A stretch of DNA of 64,000 nt, taken from Streptomyces sp. NBC_01788. GTDB taxonomy: Bacteria > Actinomycetota > Actinomycetes > Streptomycetales > Streptomycetaceae. The notes beneath the pieces were generated by a model. It made no database searches, was not told the origin of the DNA, and saw nothing but the letters and a program-made list of their open reading frames with translations. Within the stretch, counting starts at the first letter, position 1, and every line of letters begins with the position of its first letter. The stretch covers positions 1,054,001 through 1,118,000 of the forward strand of contig NZ_CP109090.1 of assembly GCF_035917575.1 (NCBI RefSeq), written 5' to 3'. The position numbers were made by a program, and so were the translations under genes. This document shows, one piece after another, positions 1 through 7,477 of the stretch.

Positions 1-345
1 AACGCCGAGCGTTCCAAGGTGGGTTGCTCGGCCCTGACCGTGAACGACAAGCTGACCAAGGCCGCTCAGGCGCACAGCGAGGACATGGCGGCCCATCAGA
101 ACATGTCGCACACCGGGTCCGACGGGTCCAACCCGGGCGACCGGATCACGCGGGCCGGCTACAGCTGGCAGAGCTACGGCGAGAACGTCGCCTACGGTTA
201 CGCCACCCCGGAGCAGGTCATGGCGGGCTGGATGGGCAGCCCCGGCCACAAGGCGAACATCCTCAACTGCTCCTTCAAGGAGATCGGCGTCGGTCTCGCC
301 CAGCCCGGCAACTACTGGACGCAGGAGTTCGGAGCCGGCCGCTGA
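1..345 (+). CDS. CAP/SCP1-domain secreted protein, 5' end missing
   Basis: The reading frame is open from base 1, so the gene begins upstream of the window; a GTG at 19 lies inside the domain and is unlikely to be the start. The 114 visible residues form most of a CAP (SCP-like) domain: the early NAER and GCSAL segment, a MSHTG motif, GENVAYGY, and WMGSPGHKANIL near the end. Actinobacterial CAP proteins of this type are normally secreted and end with this domain. The signal peptide and any linker lie outside the window. The molecular role of bacterial CAP proteins is poorly defined, so none is given. Confidence 0.85.
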   Translation, partial: NAERSKVGCSALTVNDKLTKAAQAHSEDMAAHQNMSHTGSDGSNPGDRITRAGYSWQSYGENVAYGYATPEQVMAGWMGSPGHKANILNCSFKEIGVGLAQPGNYWTQEFGAGR

Positions 346-394
346 CCCGCGGCGCGGTCTGGCACCCCGGCCGGACCGCGCCGGCCGTGCGCGG

Positions 395-1324
395 TCATCC
401 GGCGCCTCCTCCGGCCGTCCGCCCGTCCAGCAGGCGCGCGGCCCGTTCGACGTGCGGCGGCAGGGTGCGGCGCCGGGCGACGGCGGCCGGCAGCCGGACG
501 GCGGTCTCCTTGAGCGCCCGGCGGGCGCCGGGCCGGCCCAGGGCGGCGGCCAGGGCCAGGGCGGCGCCGGCCCGCAGGGCGACGGGCCAGGGACGGCGCA
601 GGCAGGTCGTCAGCACCTGGTTGCGGCGGACGACCGCCGGGCGGCCGGTGCGCTCGCCCTGGTCCGGGTGGTGGCAGGCGAGCAGGTCCGGCTCGTAGAC
701 GACGCCCCAGCCGCCGGCGGCCAGGTCGTAGGCGAGCAGGGTCTCCTCGCCCCCGAAGGACAGCAGCGGGTGGTAGCCGCCGACGCGCAGGAAGGCCTCG
801 CGGCGCACTACGCAGGCGCAGCCGAGGAAACCGAGCACCGGGCGGCCGGGTAGGTCCGGCTCGCAGGGCAGGGGCGAGGTGGCGAGGACGGCGTTCAGCG
901 GGTCGTCGGCGGCCTCGTGGCCCACCAGAGTGCGGGCGGCGAGCAGGCCGAGGCGCGGATGGCGGTCCAGGAGGTCGGCCGCGTGGCGCAGGGATCCGGC
1001 CGTCCACCAGGAGTCGTCGTCGCTGAAGGCGACGTAGGGGGTGCGGGCGTGGCGGGCGGCGAGGTTGCGGCCGAGGGCGCCGGTGTTCACGTCGGGGCGC
1101 AGCAGGCGGGTGATCGCCGGGTGGCCCCGTACGGCTCTCCAGGTGCTGTCGCCGCGCGAGTTGTCGACGACGACGACCGGTGGCCGTTCGGGCAGTGCGG
1201 CGAGCGCGTCGAGGGTGCGCAGCAGGCCGGCGCACCGGTCGCGGGTGATCACGGCCACGGTGACCCGGGGATCGGGTCCGGGAGCGGTGCCGGGGGTCGT
1301 GGCGGTGACCGGTTCAGTGGACAC
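395..1324 (-). CDS. Glycosyltransferase family 2
   Basis: A 309-residue GT-A fold glycosyltransferase without membrane segments. After a Pro/Thr-rich start the GT2 core opens with VTVAVITRDR (about 21-30), then the nucleotide-binding VVVVDNS segment, NTGALGRNLA, and a metal-binding acidic cluster SDDDSW at about 101-106. Such enzymes move a sugar from a nucleotide donor to a cell-surface or small-molecule acceptor; donor and acceptor cannot be read here. The GTG start at 1322-1324 lies inside the end of the upstream GT9 gene (11-nt overlap), so the two are probably translationally coupled. Confidence 0.85.
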   Translation of the reverse strand: MSTEPVTATTPGTAPGPDPRVTVAVITRDRCAGLLRTLDALAALPERPPVVVVDNSRGDSTWRAVRGHPAITRLLRPDVNTGALGRNLAARHARTPYVAFSDDDSWWTAGSLRHAADLLDRHPRLGLLAARTLVGHEAADDPLNAVLATSPLPCEPDLPGRPVLGFLGCACVVRREAFLRVGGYHPLLSFGGEETLLAYDLAAGGWGVVYEPDLLACHHPDQGERTGRPAVVRRNQVLTTCLRRPWPVALRAGAALALAAALGRPGARRALKETAVRLPAAVARRRTLPPHVERAARLLDGRTAGGGAG

Positions 1325-2354
1325 GCGTCGCCTCCGCTCCTCGGCGCCGTGTGCGGGGTGCGGCCTGCCGGAGCGAGGCCAGGCAGGCGGCGGCGACCCC
1401 TCCGGGGCCGATGCGCCGCAGCCGGGCGCCGACCGTGCCGCCGTGCGGGTCGCCGGGCGGCCCGGGCTTCCACAGGGCGAGAGGGCGTGAGCCGGGCGGC
1501 GGTCCCCACAGGCGGGGGGAGACCGGTCCGAAGAGGGTGACGGAGCGGGTGCCGTGCGCCACCGCGGGATGGGCGATCCCGGTGTCCCCGCTGAGGACCA
1601 GGGACGCCTGCGCCACCAGCGCGGACAGCTCGTGGAAGGGCAGTCCCCCGGTCAGTGCGGCGGCCGCGCGCAGGCCGCCGTGCCCGGCGACCGAACGCGC
1701 CAGGTCGTCCTCGCCGGGCCCCGCGGTGACCACCACGTGGTGTCCGGCGGCGCGCAGGCACCGTACGACGGCGGCGTACCGCTCGGGCGTCCGGCGGCGG
1801 AAGCCGGACGCCGCCCCCGGGTGCACCACGACCGCGCCGGGCGCCGGGGAGGGCGTGGCCGGACGAGCGAGCAGCAGGTCGGCGGGGATGCCGTAGGCGT
1901 GCAGGAAGGCGCACCGGTGTTCCCGTTCATGGGCGTGGGGCCGCCAGGGCGGGCCGTCCGGGCAGGCGTGGGCGAGCAGCCGGCGCGGGTGCGGGGCGGC
2001 CAGGGCGTCGCGGCTCTCGGGGCCGTTGACGTGCAGGTCGATGGCCGGGTCCGGCGGGGGTCCGGGCCAGTGGGTGAGCGGGGGTACGGTCCTGGCGGGC
2101 GCCTCGGCCGGCAGGACGGCGTCGACCGCGTCGGTGGCGTACGCGGCCTCGGTGAGGCCGGGCGGCGCGGCGAGGACGAGCTGCCGGTCGGGGAGGGCGC
2201 GGCGGACGTCGCGCAGCGCGGGCACGCCGGCCGGCGGGGCGCCGAGGCCCGGGGTCCGCGTCAGCGGCCGCTCGGACAGGTGGGAGTCGAGGAAGCCGGC
2301 ACCGCCGGTCACGAACACCCGACCCCAGGAGAACGGCTGCGTGTCACCAACCAT
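1314..2354 (-). CDS. Chimeric GT9 glycosyltransferase with an epimerase-like N-terminus
   Basis: Residues about 38-346 match glycosyltransferase family 9 (heptosyltransferase-like). They include the PALRDVRRALP opening, VVVHPGAASGFRRR, and the donor-binding SGDTGIAHPAVAHGT and LFGPVSPRLWGPP. The first ~33 residues do not belong to GT9: RVFVTGGAGFLDSHLSER is the NAD-binding opening of an NAD-dependent epimerase/dehydratase (normally GGAGFLGSHL). The conserved GLGDLL of GT9 reads GLGAPP just after the junction. A clear AAGGAG seven bases upstream fixes the ATG at 2354. The best reading is an in-frame deletion that fused the start of an epimerase gene to a GT9 gene. Activity is doubtful because the acceptor-side N-terminus is altered. 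Confidence 0.7.
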   Translation of the reverse strand: MVGDTQPFSWGRVFVTGGAGFLDSHLSERPLTRTPGLGAPPAGVPALRDVRRALPDRQLVLAAPPGLTEAAYATDAVDAVLPAEAPARTVPPLTHWPGPPPDPAIDLHVNGPESRDALAAPHPRRLLAHACPDGPPWRPHAHEREHRCAFLHAYGIPADLLLARPATPSPAPGAVVVHPGAASGFRRRTPERYAAVVRCLRAAGHHVVVTAGPGEDDLARSVAGHGGLRAAAALTGGLPFHELSALVAQASLVLSGDTGIAHPAVAHGTRSVTLFGPVSPRLWGPPPGSRPLALWKPGPPGDPHGGTVGARLRRIGPGGVAAACLASLRQAAPRTRRRGAEATRVH

Positions 2355-2404
2355 CAGGCGCTCCTTGGTGCGTACGTCCATGCCCTGGACCGGGGTGTCG
2401 GGTT

Positions 2405-4216
2405 TCACACGTTGGGGTGGCGACCCCGGTCGCGATGGGTGGGGAGGAATTCCTGGACCTTGGCTTTGAAGCCCTGGCGGACCACCGCCGCACGGTCCGT
2501 GTCGCCCTTGAGGACGGCGGTCGCGGCGGCCTCGATCTGGTCGAGGGTGGCGTGCGGCGGGATGGGCGGTACGGCCGGATCGGTCACGAAGTCCAGCACG
2601 CAGGGCCGGTCCGTCGCGAGGGCGGCCTCCCACGCCCCCGTCACCTCGCCGGGCTTCTCTATCCGGATGGCCTCCAGACCGAGCGAGCGGGCGAAGTCGG
2701 CGTAGGCGACGTCGGGGATGGACTGCGACGGCAGGAACTGCGGTGCGCCCTCCATGGCACGCATCTCCCAGGTCACCTGGTTCAGGTCCCGGTTGTTGAG
2801 GACGGCGACGATCAGTCGCGGATCGGCCCAGTCCCGCCAGTACTTGGCGACGGTGATCAGCTCGGCCATGCCGTTCATCTGCATCGCCCCGTCGCCGACC
2901 AGGGCGATCGCCGGCCGGTCGCCGTGCGCGAACTTCGCGCCGATGGCGTACGGCACACCGGGCCCCATGGTGGCGAGGGTGCCCGACAGCGAACCGCGCA
3001 TGGCACCGCGCAGCTTGAGGTGGCGGGCGTACCAGTTGGCGGCGGACCCGGAGTCCGCGGCCAGGATGGCGTTGTCGGGGAGCAGGTCGTTCAGCGCGTG
3101 GGCGACGTACTCGGGGTTGATGGGGTCGGCCTCGACGGCCGCGCGCCGCCGCATGACCTCCCACCAGTCCGCGGTGTCCCGCTCGATCTTCTGGCGCCAG
3201 CCGTGCTCCCGGGCCACCTTGAGCGACGGCAGCAGCCGGCGCAGCGTCACGGCGGCGTCCCCGACCAGGTTGACCTCGAAGGGGTAGCGCAGGCCGATCA
3301 TGTGGGGGTCGATGTCGATCTGCACGGCCCGCGCCTGGCCGAACTCGGGCAGGAACTGCGTGTACGGGAAGCTGGAGCCGACGACCAGGAGCGTGTCGCA
3401 GTCCCGCATCATCTCGTACGAGGGGCGGGTGCCGAGCAGCCCGATCGCGCCGGTGACGTAGGGCAGTTCGTCGTCGAGGGCGTCCTTGCCCAGCAGTGCC
3501 TTGGCAACGCCGGCGCCGAGGTGTTCGGCGACCTGCATGACCTCCTGCCGTGCGCCGCGGGCGCCCTGGCCGACGAGGATCGCGGGCCTCTGCCCGGAGT
3601 TGAGGACCTCCGCCGCCCGGGCGAGAGCCTCCTCGGAGGGCACCGGCGCGTAGTAGGACATGCCCAGGCTGGACGGCACCATCTTGAAGGCGTGCTCGGG
3701 CGGCGAGTAGTCGAGTTCCTGCACGTCGGCGGGGATGATGACGGCCGTCACCGAACGCCGGGCCAGGGCGGTGCGCATGGCGCGGTCGAGCACGTTGGGC
3801 AGTTGCTCGGGGACGGTGACCGTCTCGCAGAAGTCGGAGGCGACGTCCTTGTAGAGGGCCGGCAGGTCGACCTCCTGCTGGTAGGAGCCGCCCATGGCGC
3901 TGCGGTTGGTCTGGCCGACGACGGCGACCACGGGCACGTGGTCCAGTTTGGCGTCGTACAGGCCGTTGAGCAGGTGGATGGCCCCGGGCCCCGAGGTGGC
4001 CGCGCACACGCCCGGTTTGCCGGAGAACTTGGCGTAGCCGACCGCTTCGAAGGCGGCCATCTCCTCGTGCCGGGCCTGGATGAACCTCGGCCGGTTGTCG
4101 GCCCGGCCCCACGCGGCGAGCAGGCCGTTGATGCCGTCGCCGGGGTAGGCGAAGACGTACTCCACCTCCCACTCGCGCAGGCGCTGGAGAAGGTAGTCGG
4201 AGACCTTGATGGACAT
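2405..4216 (-). CDS. Pyruvate-oxidase-like thiamine pyrophosphate enzyme
   Basis: A 603-residue TPP-dependent enzyme of the pyruvate oxidase/acetolactate synthase superfamily, the usual length. The N-terminal PYR domain has the cofactor-activating glutamate in QARHEEMAAF (Glu51/52) and the SGPG loop (75-78). A central domain spans about 190-330. The C-terminal PP domain carries the TPP motif GDG (441-443) ending in NN (474-475). It most resembles the PoxB group, which oxidatively decarboxylates pyruvate to acetate and CO2, but the substrate cannot be proven. No C-terminal membrane helix is obvious. It lies 39 bp downstream of the truncated FAD oxidase, probably in one transcript. Confidence 0.85.
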   Translation of the reverse strand: MSIKVSDYLLQRLREWEVEYVFAYPGDGINGLLAAWGRADNRPRFIQARHEEMAAFEAVGYAKFSGKPGVCAATSGPGAIHLLNGLYDAKLDHVPVVAVVGQTNRSAMGGSYQQEVDLPALYKDVASDFCETVTVPEQLPNVLDRAMRTALARRSVTAVIIPADVQELDYSPPEHAFKMVPSSLGMSYYAPVPSEEALARAAEVLNSGQRPAILVGQGARGARQEVMQVAEHLGAGVAKALLGKDALDDELPYVTGAIGLLGTRPSYEMMRDCDTLLVVGSSFPYTQFLPEFGQARAVQIDIDPHMIGLRYPFEVNLVGDAAVTLRRLLPSLKVAREHGWRQKIERDTADWWEVMRRRAAVEADPINPEYVAHALNDLLPDNAILAADSGSAANWYARHLKLRGAMRGSLSGTLATMGPGVPYAIGAKFAHGDRPAIALVGDGAMQMNGMAELITVAKYWRDWADPRLIVAVLNNRDLNQVTWEMRAMEGAPQFLPSQSIPDVAYADFARSLGLEAIRIEKPGEVTGAWEAALATDRPCVLDFVTDPAVPPIPPHATLDQIEAAATAVLKGDTDRAAVVRQGFKAKVQEFLPTHRDRGRHPNV

Positions 4217-4255
4217 GCGGGGAACCTTTCCGGTGGAGCGGAGAGGGTGCGGGGG

Positions 4256-5389
4256 CTAGGGGGCACGGCGCAGGCGGCGCACCGCGCCGCGGCCGGCCGC
4301 TGTCACGGCGGTGGCAGCGAGGGCGGCGGCGACGGCGGTGGCCGTCCGACCGCCGGCCCGTGACGGCTTCGCGGGGCGCCCGCGAGACGTTCGGGCAGGT
4401 GGGCGGGGAGTGCCCCGTCGAGTCCGAGTGCCAGTGCCTCGGCCAGGTGCAGGGCCTCGCGGCCGGTGCCGGAGTTGGCTGGGCTCGCTGTGTTCCAGGA
4501 GGCGCGGGACGTCGTCGGCGGCAGTGCAGATGTCGTCGTACCCGAGGACGAGCAGCGACTGGAACGGCGGTACGGGCACGAGGTCGAGCTCGGCGCGCAG
4601 CACGGTCACGAGGGTGCCCTCGCTGCCCACCAGGGCCCTGGCGACGTCGAAGCCCTTCTCCGGCAGCAGGGAGTCCAGGTTGTAGCCGGAGACGCGGCGC
4701 GGAATGTCCGGGTAGCCGTGACACACGTCCGCGAGGTACTCGGTGATGATGTGGTCGAGGCCGGCGTGGATCTCGGCCCTGCGGCCGCCCTCCTCCGCGA
4801 TTCGCTCCCGCTCGGCCTTCGGGGTGGGCCCCACCCACATCCGTGTGCCGTCGTAGGTGAGGATCTCCAGGCGGCGTACGTTGTCCACGGTCTTGCCGTA
4901 CGCCTGCGCGGAGGCGCCGCAGGAGTTGTTGCCGATCATTCCGCCCAGCGCACGGTGGGTGTGCGTCGACGGCTTGGGCCCGAACTGGAGTCGGGGGCCG
5001 GACAGTCGGCGGTTGAGCTCGTCCAGGACGATCCCCGGCTCCACGACGCAGGTGCGGGCGCCGGGATCGACCGACACGAGCCGGTGGCAGTACTTCGTCC
5101 AGTCGACGATCACCGCCGCGTTGGTCGCCTGACCGGCCAGGCTGGTCCCGCCGCCCCGGGACAGGACCGGGGCGCCGAACCGTGCGCACACCTCGACGGC
5201 CCGGGCACCGGACTCGATGTCACGTGGGACGACGACCCCGATCGGGACCTGCCGGTAGTTGGAGCCGTCGGTGGCGTACGCGCCCCTGCTGCCGGCGTCG
5301 AAGCGGACTTCGGCCTCGGTCTCGGCGAGCAGCGCGGCTTCGAGGCCGGCCGCGTTCGACGCGGCCGGCTGCACGGGTGTGGGAGTCAC
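4256..5389 (-). pseudogene. FAD-linked oxidase (FAD plus Fe-S type) with a large internal deletion
   Basis: Residues 1-303 from the GTG at 5389 are a good FAD-binding type-4 domain: PP-loop SRGGGTSLAGQ (78-87), GGMIGNNSCG (149-158), GSEGTL (255-260). After LEHSEPSQ the match stops near base 4480. A different frame (about 4478-4380) then reads NSGTGREALHLAEAL and LPAHLPERLAG, resembling from memory the extreme C-terminus of the ~950-residue FAD plus 4Fe-4S oxidases. The original frame resumes with an Ala/Thr/Arg tail. The simplest explanation is loss of the central ~600 residues, including the Fe-S domain, with frame disruption. The gene starts 13 bp after the small gene upstream and is probably inactive. 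Confidence 0.7.
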
Positions 5390-5402
5390 GGGTGGGCAGG
5401 AG

Positions 5403-5636
5403 TCAGCCGGCGAGCCGGCCGCGGAGCAGTTCCTTGCCCATCTCGGCACCCTTGCGACTGTCGGCCTGCGCCTTGCGGAAGAGTTCGACCAGGTCGGCGT
5501 CGTGCTCGCGCTCGGCGTCGTCGATGTAGGTCTCCAGGCGCAGGGCGTTGCCCAGGCACTCCTCGACGTACCAGAGCAGGTTGTAGTCCTTGTCCAGGGT
5601 GCCGGTGACCTTGCCGGTCTCGGTGTTCCTCGCCAT
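5403..5636 (-). CDS. Small acidic soluble protein, unknown function
   Basis: A 77-residue protein beginning MARNTETGKVTGTLDKDYN. A GGAGGAGAG sequence seven bases upstream selects the ATG at 5636 over one five codons earlier. It is rich in Glu, Asp and Leu and probably helical (ECLGNALRLETYIDDAEREHD, in part), with no signal peptide or membrane segment. I recognise it only as a conserved-looking Streptomyces small protein. It is the first gene of the leftward set running into the FAD oxidase relic and the pyruvate-oxidase-like gene, which suggests, weakly, a stress-related context. Confidence 0.7.
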   Translation of the reverse strand: MARNTETGKVTGTLDKDYNLLWYVEECLGNALRLETYIDDAEREHDADLVELFRKAQADSRKGAEMGKELLRGRLAG

Positions 5637-5959
5637 CACGCTCTCCTCCACCGTCGGAATCCGTGGGGCCGGATGCGCGGCCAGTGATCGTCACGGTCCG
5701 TGGCGCGGTCACTGACCGCGGCCGTCCGCCCCTCGATGACGAGGCCCGAGTGCCCAAGAGCGGCAAGGGGTATGCGATCTCCCGGCCATTGGGGGCGGCC
5801 GTGTTCGCGAGGCCTTGAGGGCGGGCCCTGCGCGGGGCCTGACGCACGGCCTTGCGCGAGGCGCTCCGCCACCGTGGCGCATGACCTCGCGCGGGGGACT
5901 CGCGGGGGACTTCGGCCCCCGCGCGATTCGTACCCAAGACTGGGGGAACCCGGCCCGAC
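5637..5959. other. Divergent intergenic region with a G/C hairpin
   Basis: This 323-bp stretch separates two outward-facing genes and must carry both promoters, though I cannot place a convincing -35/-10 pair. CGCGGGGG at 5901-5908 pairs with CCCCCGCG at 5916-5923 across a 7-nt loop, about 35 bp before the rightward gene. The hairpin could act in the leader of that gene. I see no RNA gene or coding frame here. Confidence 0.4.
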
Positions 5960-6427
5960 ATGATCGGGAGCATGGTGCGTGGTGGCGTGGCCGGTGCCGC
6001 CGGAACGACCGTACTGAACGCCGTGACCTACGCCGACATGGCGTGGCGGGGAAGGCCGGCCAGCCAGGTCCCCGCGCAGGTGGTGGACAAGCTCGCGGAG
6101 GACCTGGGCCATCCGGTCGCCGGACCGGACGACAGCCGGGACAACCGGCTCTCCGGCCTCGGCGCGCTGTCCGGCATCGCCGTGGGCGTCGGCACGGGCA
6201 CGGCCGTCGCGCTGGCCCGTCGGGCGGGGGTCAGGATGCCCTGGTGGCTGGGAGGTGTGGTCACCGGCGCCCTGGCCATGGCCGCGACGGACGTGCCGAT
6301 GGCCCGGCTGGGAGTGAGCGACCCGGCTGACTGGCCGGCCAAGGACTGGCTGTCGGACGCGGTGCCGCACCTGCTGTACGGACTGGTCACCCACGGCCTT
6401 GTGACGGCCGCGGAACGTCGCCCGTGA
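5960..6427 (+). CDS. Small integral membrane protein, unknown function
   Basis: A 155-residue protein with alternating Gly/Ala-rich hydrophobic stretches: VRGGVAGAAGTTVLNAV near the start, LGALSGIAVGVGTGTAVALA in the middle, and WWLGGVVTGALAMAA, giving about three membrane segments. A loop of about 45 residues with DDSRDNR lies between the first two. The start may be ATG 5960 or ATG 5972; neither has a strong ribosome-binding site. It is not assigned to a functional family. It stands divergent from the small acidic gene at 5403-5636 and is followed by a leftward single-span membrane protein. Confidence 0.65.
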   Translation: MIGSMVRGGVAGAAGTTVLNAVTYADMAWRGRPASQVPAQVVDKLAEDLGHPVAGPDDSRDNRLSGLGALSGIAVGVGTGTAVALARRAGVRMPWWLGGVVTGALAMAATDVPMARLGVSDPADWPAKDWLSDAVPHLLYGLVTHGLVTAAERRP

Positions 6428-6441
6428 GCAGGCCGCCCTGC

Positions 6442-6475
6442 GTCAGATGAGCGTCACGGTCAGATGAGCGTCACG
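6442..6475. repeat. 17-bp perfect tandem duplication
   Basis: The 17-mer GTCAGATGAGCGTCACG occurs at 6442-6458 and again directly at 6459-6475. The second copy holds the last codons and stop of the leftward small membrane gene, so the duplication left a spare copy of the gene's 3' end. It looks like a recent replication-slippage event. Confidence 0.9.
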
Positions 6476-6639
6476 AACATGATCACGATCACCACCGCCA
6501 CCACGACGTACAGGACCCAGAAGGACCCGAGCGCACCGTTGCCGGCGGGCTCGCCGCCGCCACCGCGCGGGCGGTCCTCCTCGAGGTCGGGGTTCTCCGG
6601 ACGATCCCGGGTGTAGAAGTCGTCGTCGTCTCCTGCCAT
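6460..6639 (-). CDS. Small acidic single-span membrane protein
   Basis: A 59-residue protein that is easy to miss. It opens with an acidic, charged stretch (MAGDDDDFYTRDRPENPD), passes through a GGGGEPAGNGALGS linker, and ends in one hydrophobic helix (FWVLYVVVAVVIVIMFVTLI, residues 40-59) that stops at the C-terminus. The layout fits a tail-anchored or N-in single-pass membrane protein. AAGGAG lies 10 bp upstream of the ATG. Third-position G/C bias supports coding. Function is unknown. Its stop codon is in the second copy of the 17-bp tandem repeat. Confidence 0.7.
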   Translation of the reverse strand: MAGDDDDFYTRDRPENPDLEEDRPRGGGGEPAGNGALGSFWVLYVVVAVVIVIMFVTLI

Positions 6640-6771
6640 GAGCCCATCACTCCTTCACCTTCACCGGGAGGCCTTCCGAGTACCCGGTCCACCGGCCGCC
6701 GCACCGGTTCGCCACGGCCGGAAAGCGGTGCTCCGTCCGGCGTAGGCTGGAGGCCTGCCCAGGAGGACACC

Positions 6772-7272
6772 ATGGAGTTCGACGTGATCGTGGAGATCCC
6801 CCAGGGGTCCCGGAACAAGTACGAGATGGATCACGAACTGCACCGCATCCGGCTGGACCGGCTGCTGTTCACCTCCACCCAGTATCCGGCGGACTACGGC
6901 TACATCGACGGCACCCTGGGGCGTGACGGCGACCCGCTGGACGCGCTCGTGCTGACCGGCGAGCCGACGTTCCCCGGCTGCCTCGTCGAGTGCCGGGCGG
7001 TGGGCATGTTCGCCATGAAGGACGAGCGCGGCCCCGACGAGAAGATCCTCTGCGTGCCCGCCCACGATCCCCGGTACGCGGGCGTGCAGGACATCGACGA
7101 CATCTCCCTCTTCGACCGGCTGGAGATCACCCACTTCTTCGAGGTGTACAAGGACCTGGAACCCGGCAAGTCCGTCGAGGGCTCGCACTGGGAGTGCCGC
7201 GAGCAGGCCTACGCGGAGATCGACGCCTCCCGCGCCCGTGCCACCGGCGGGCACACGCCGGTCCACAGCTGA
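6772..7272 (+). CDS. ppa: Inorganic pyrophosphatase, family I
   Basis: A cytosolic enzyme that hydrolyses pyrophosphate to two phosphates and so drives nucleotide and polymer synthesis. The 166-residue length suits bacterial family I enzymes. The Mg-binding signature DGDPLDALVL is present at about 49-58. Further conserved segments are IPQGSRNKYE near the start, DYGYIDGT, KIL...VPAHDPR and HFFEVYKDLEPGK. AGGAGG five bases before the ATG fixes the start. It is a monocistronic-looking gene, closed by a strong hairpin 30 bp after its stop. Confidence 0.96.
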   Translation: MEFDVIVEIPQGSRNKYEMDHELHRIRLDRLLFTSTQYPADYGYIDGTLGRDGDPLDALVLTGEPTFPGCLVECRAVGMFAMKDERGPDEKILCVPAHDPRYAGVQDIDDISLFDRLEITHFFEVYKDLEPGKSVEGSHWECREQAYAEIDASRARATGGHTPVHS

Positions 7273-7302
7273 CGGGACTGCGGAACCCCATCGCCGGCCG
7301 GC

Positions 7303-7339
7303 GCCCGCGCGCTTGATGTACCGCCGTCAACGCGCGGGC
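7303..7339 (+). terminator. Hairpin terminator after ppa
   Basis: GCCCGCGCGCTTGA (7303-7316) pairs with TCAACGCGCGGGC (7327-7339) with a single bulged base and a 10-nt loop. There is no T-run, as is usual for Streptomyces terminators. It lies 30 bp after the ppa stop. Confidence 0.75.
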
Positions 7340-7477
7340 TCATCGCGTCACGGGGCCGGCAATGCGCGACCCCGAAACGATCCGAACCACTCAGTACGGG
7401 CCATTGACGGATAAAAGCACTTTCACGCCGCCTGCTCATGGCATGTTGACCTCCCTACTTCTCCCCCGGAGGCACAT

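Noticed and set aside
1314..5189. A single open frame of 1291 codons on the minus strand
   Set aside because: Only the last 346 codons encode a recognisable protein. The remainder runs out of frame through the pyruvate-oxidase-like and FAD oxidase genes and is stop-free because of high G+C.
5901..5936. SigB-type promoter (GGGTAC on the minus strand, GGGTAT near 5766 on the plus strand)
   Set aside because: No matching GTTT-like -35 element lies at the 14-16 bp spacing on either strand.
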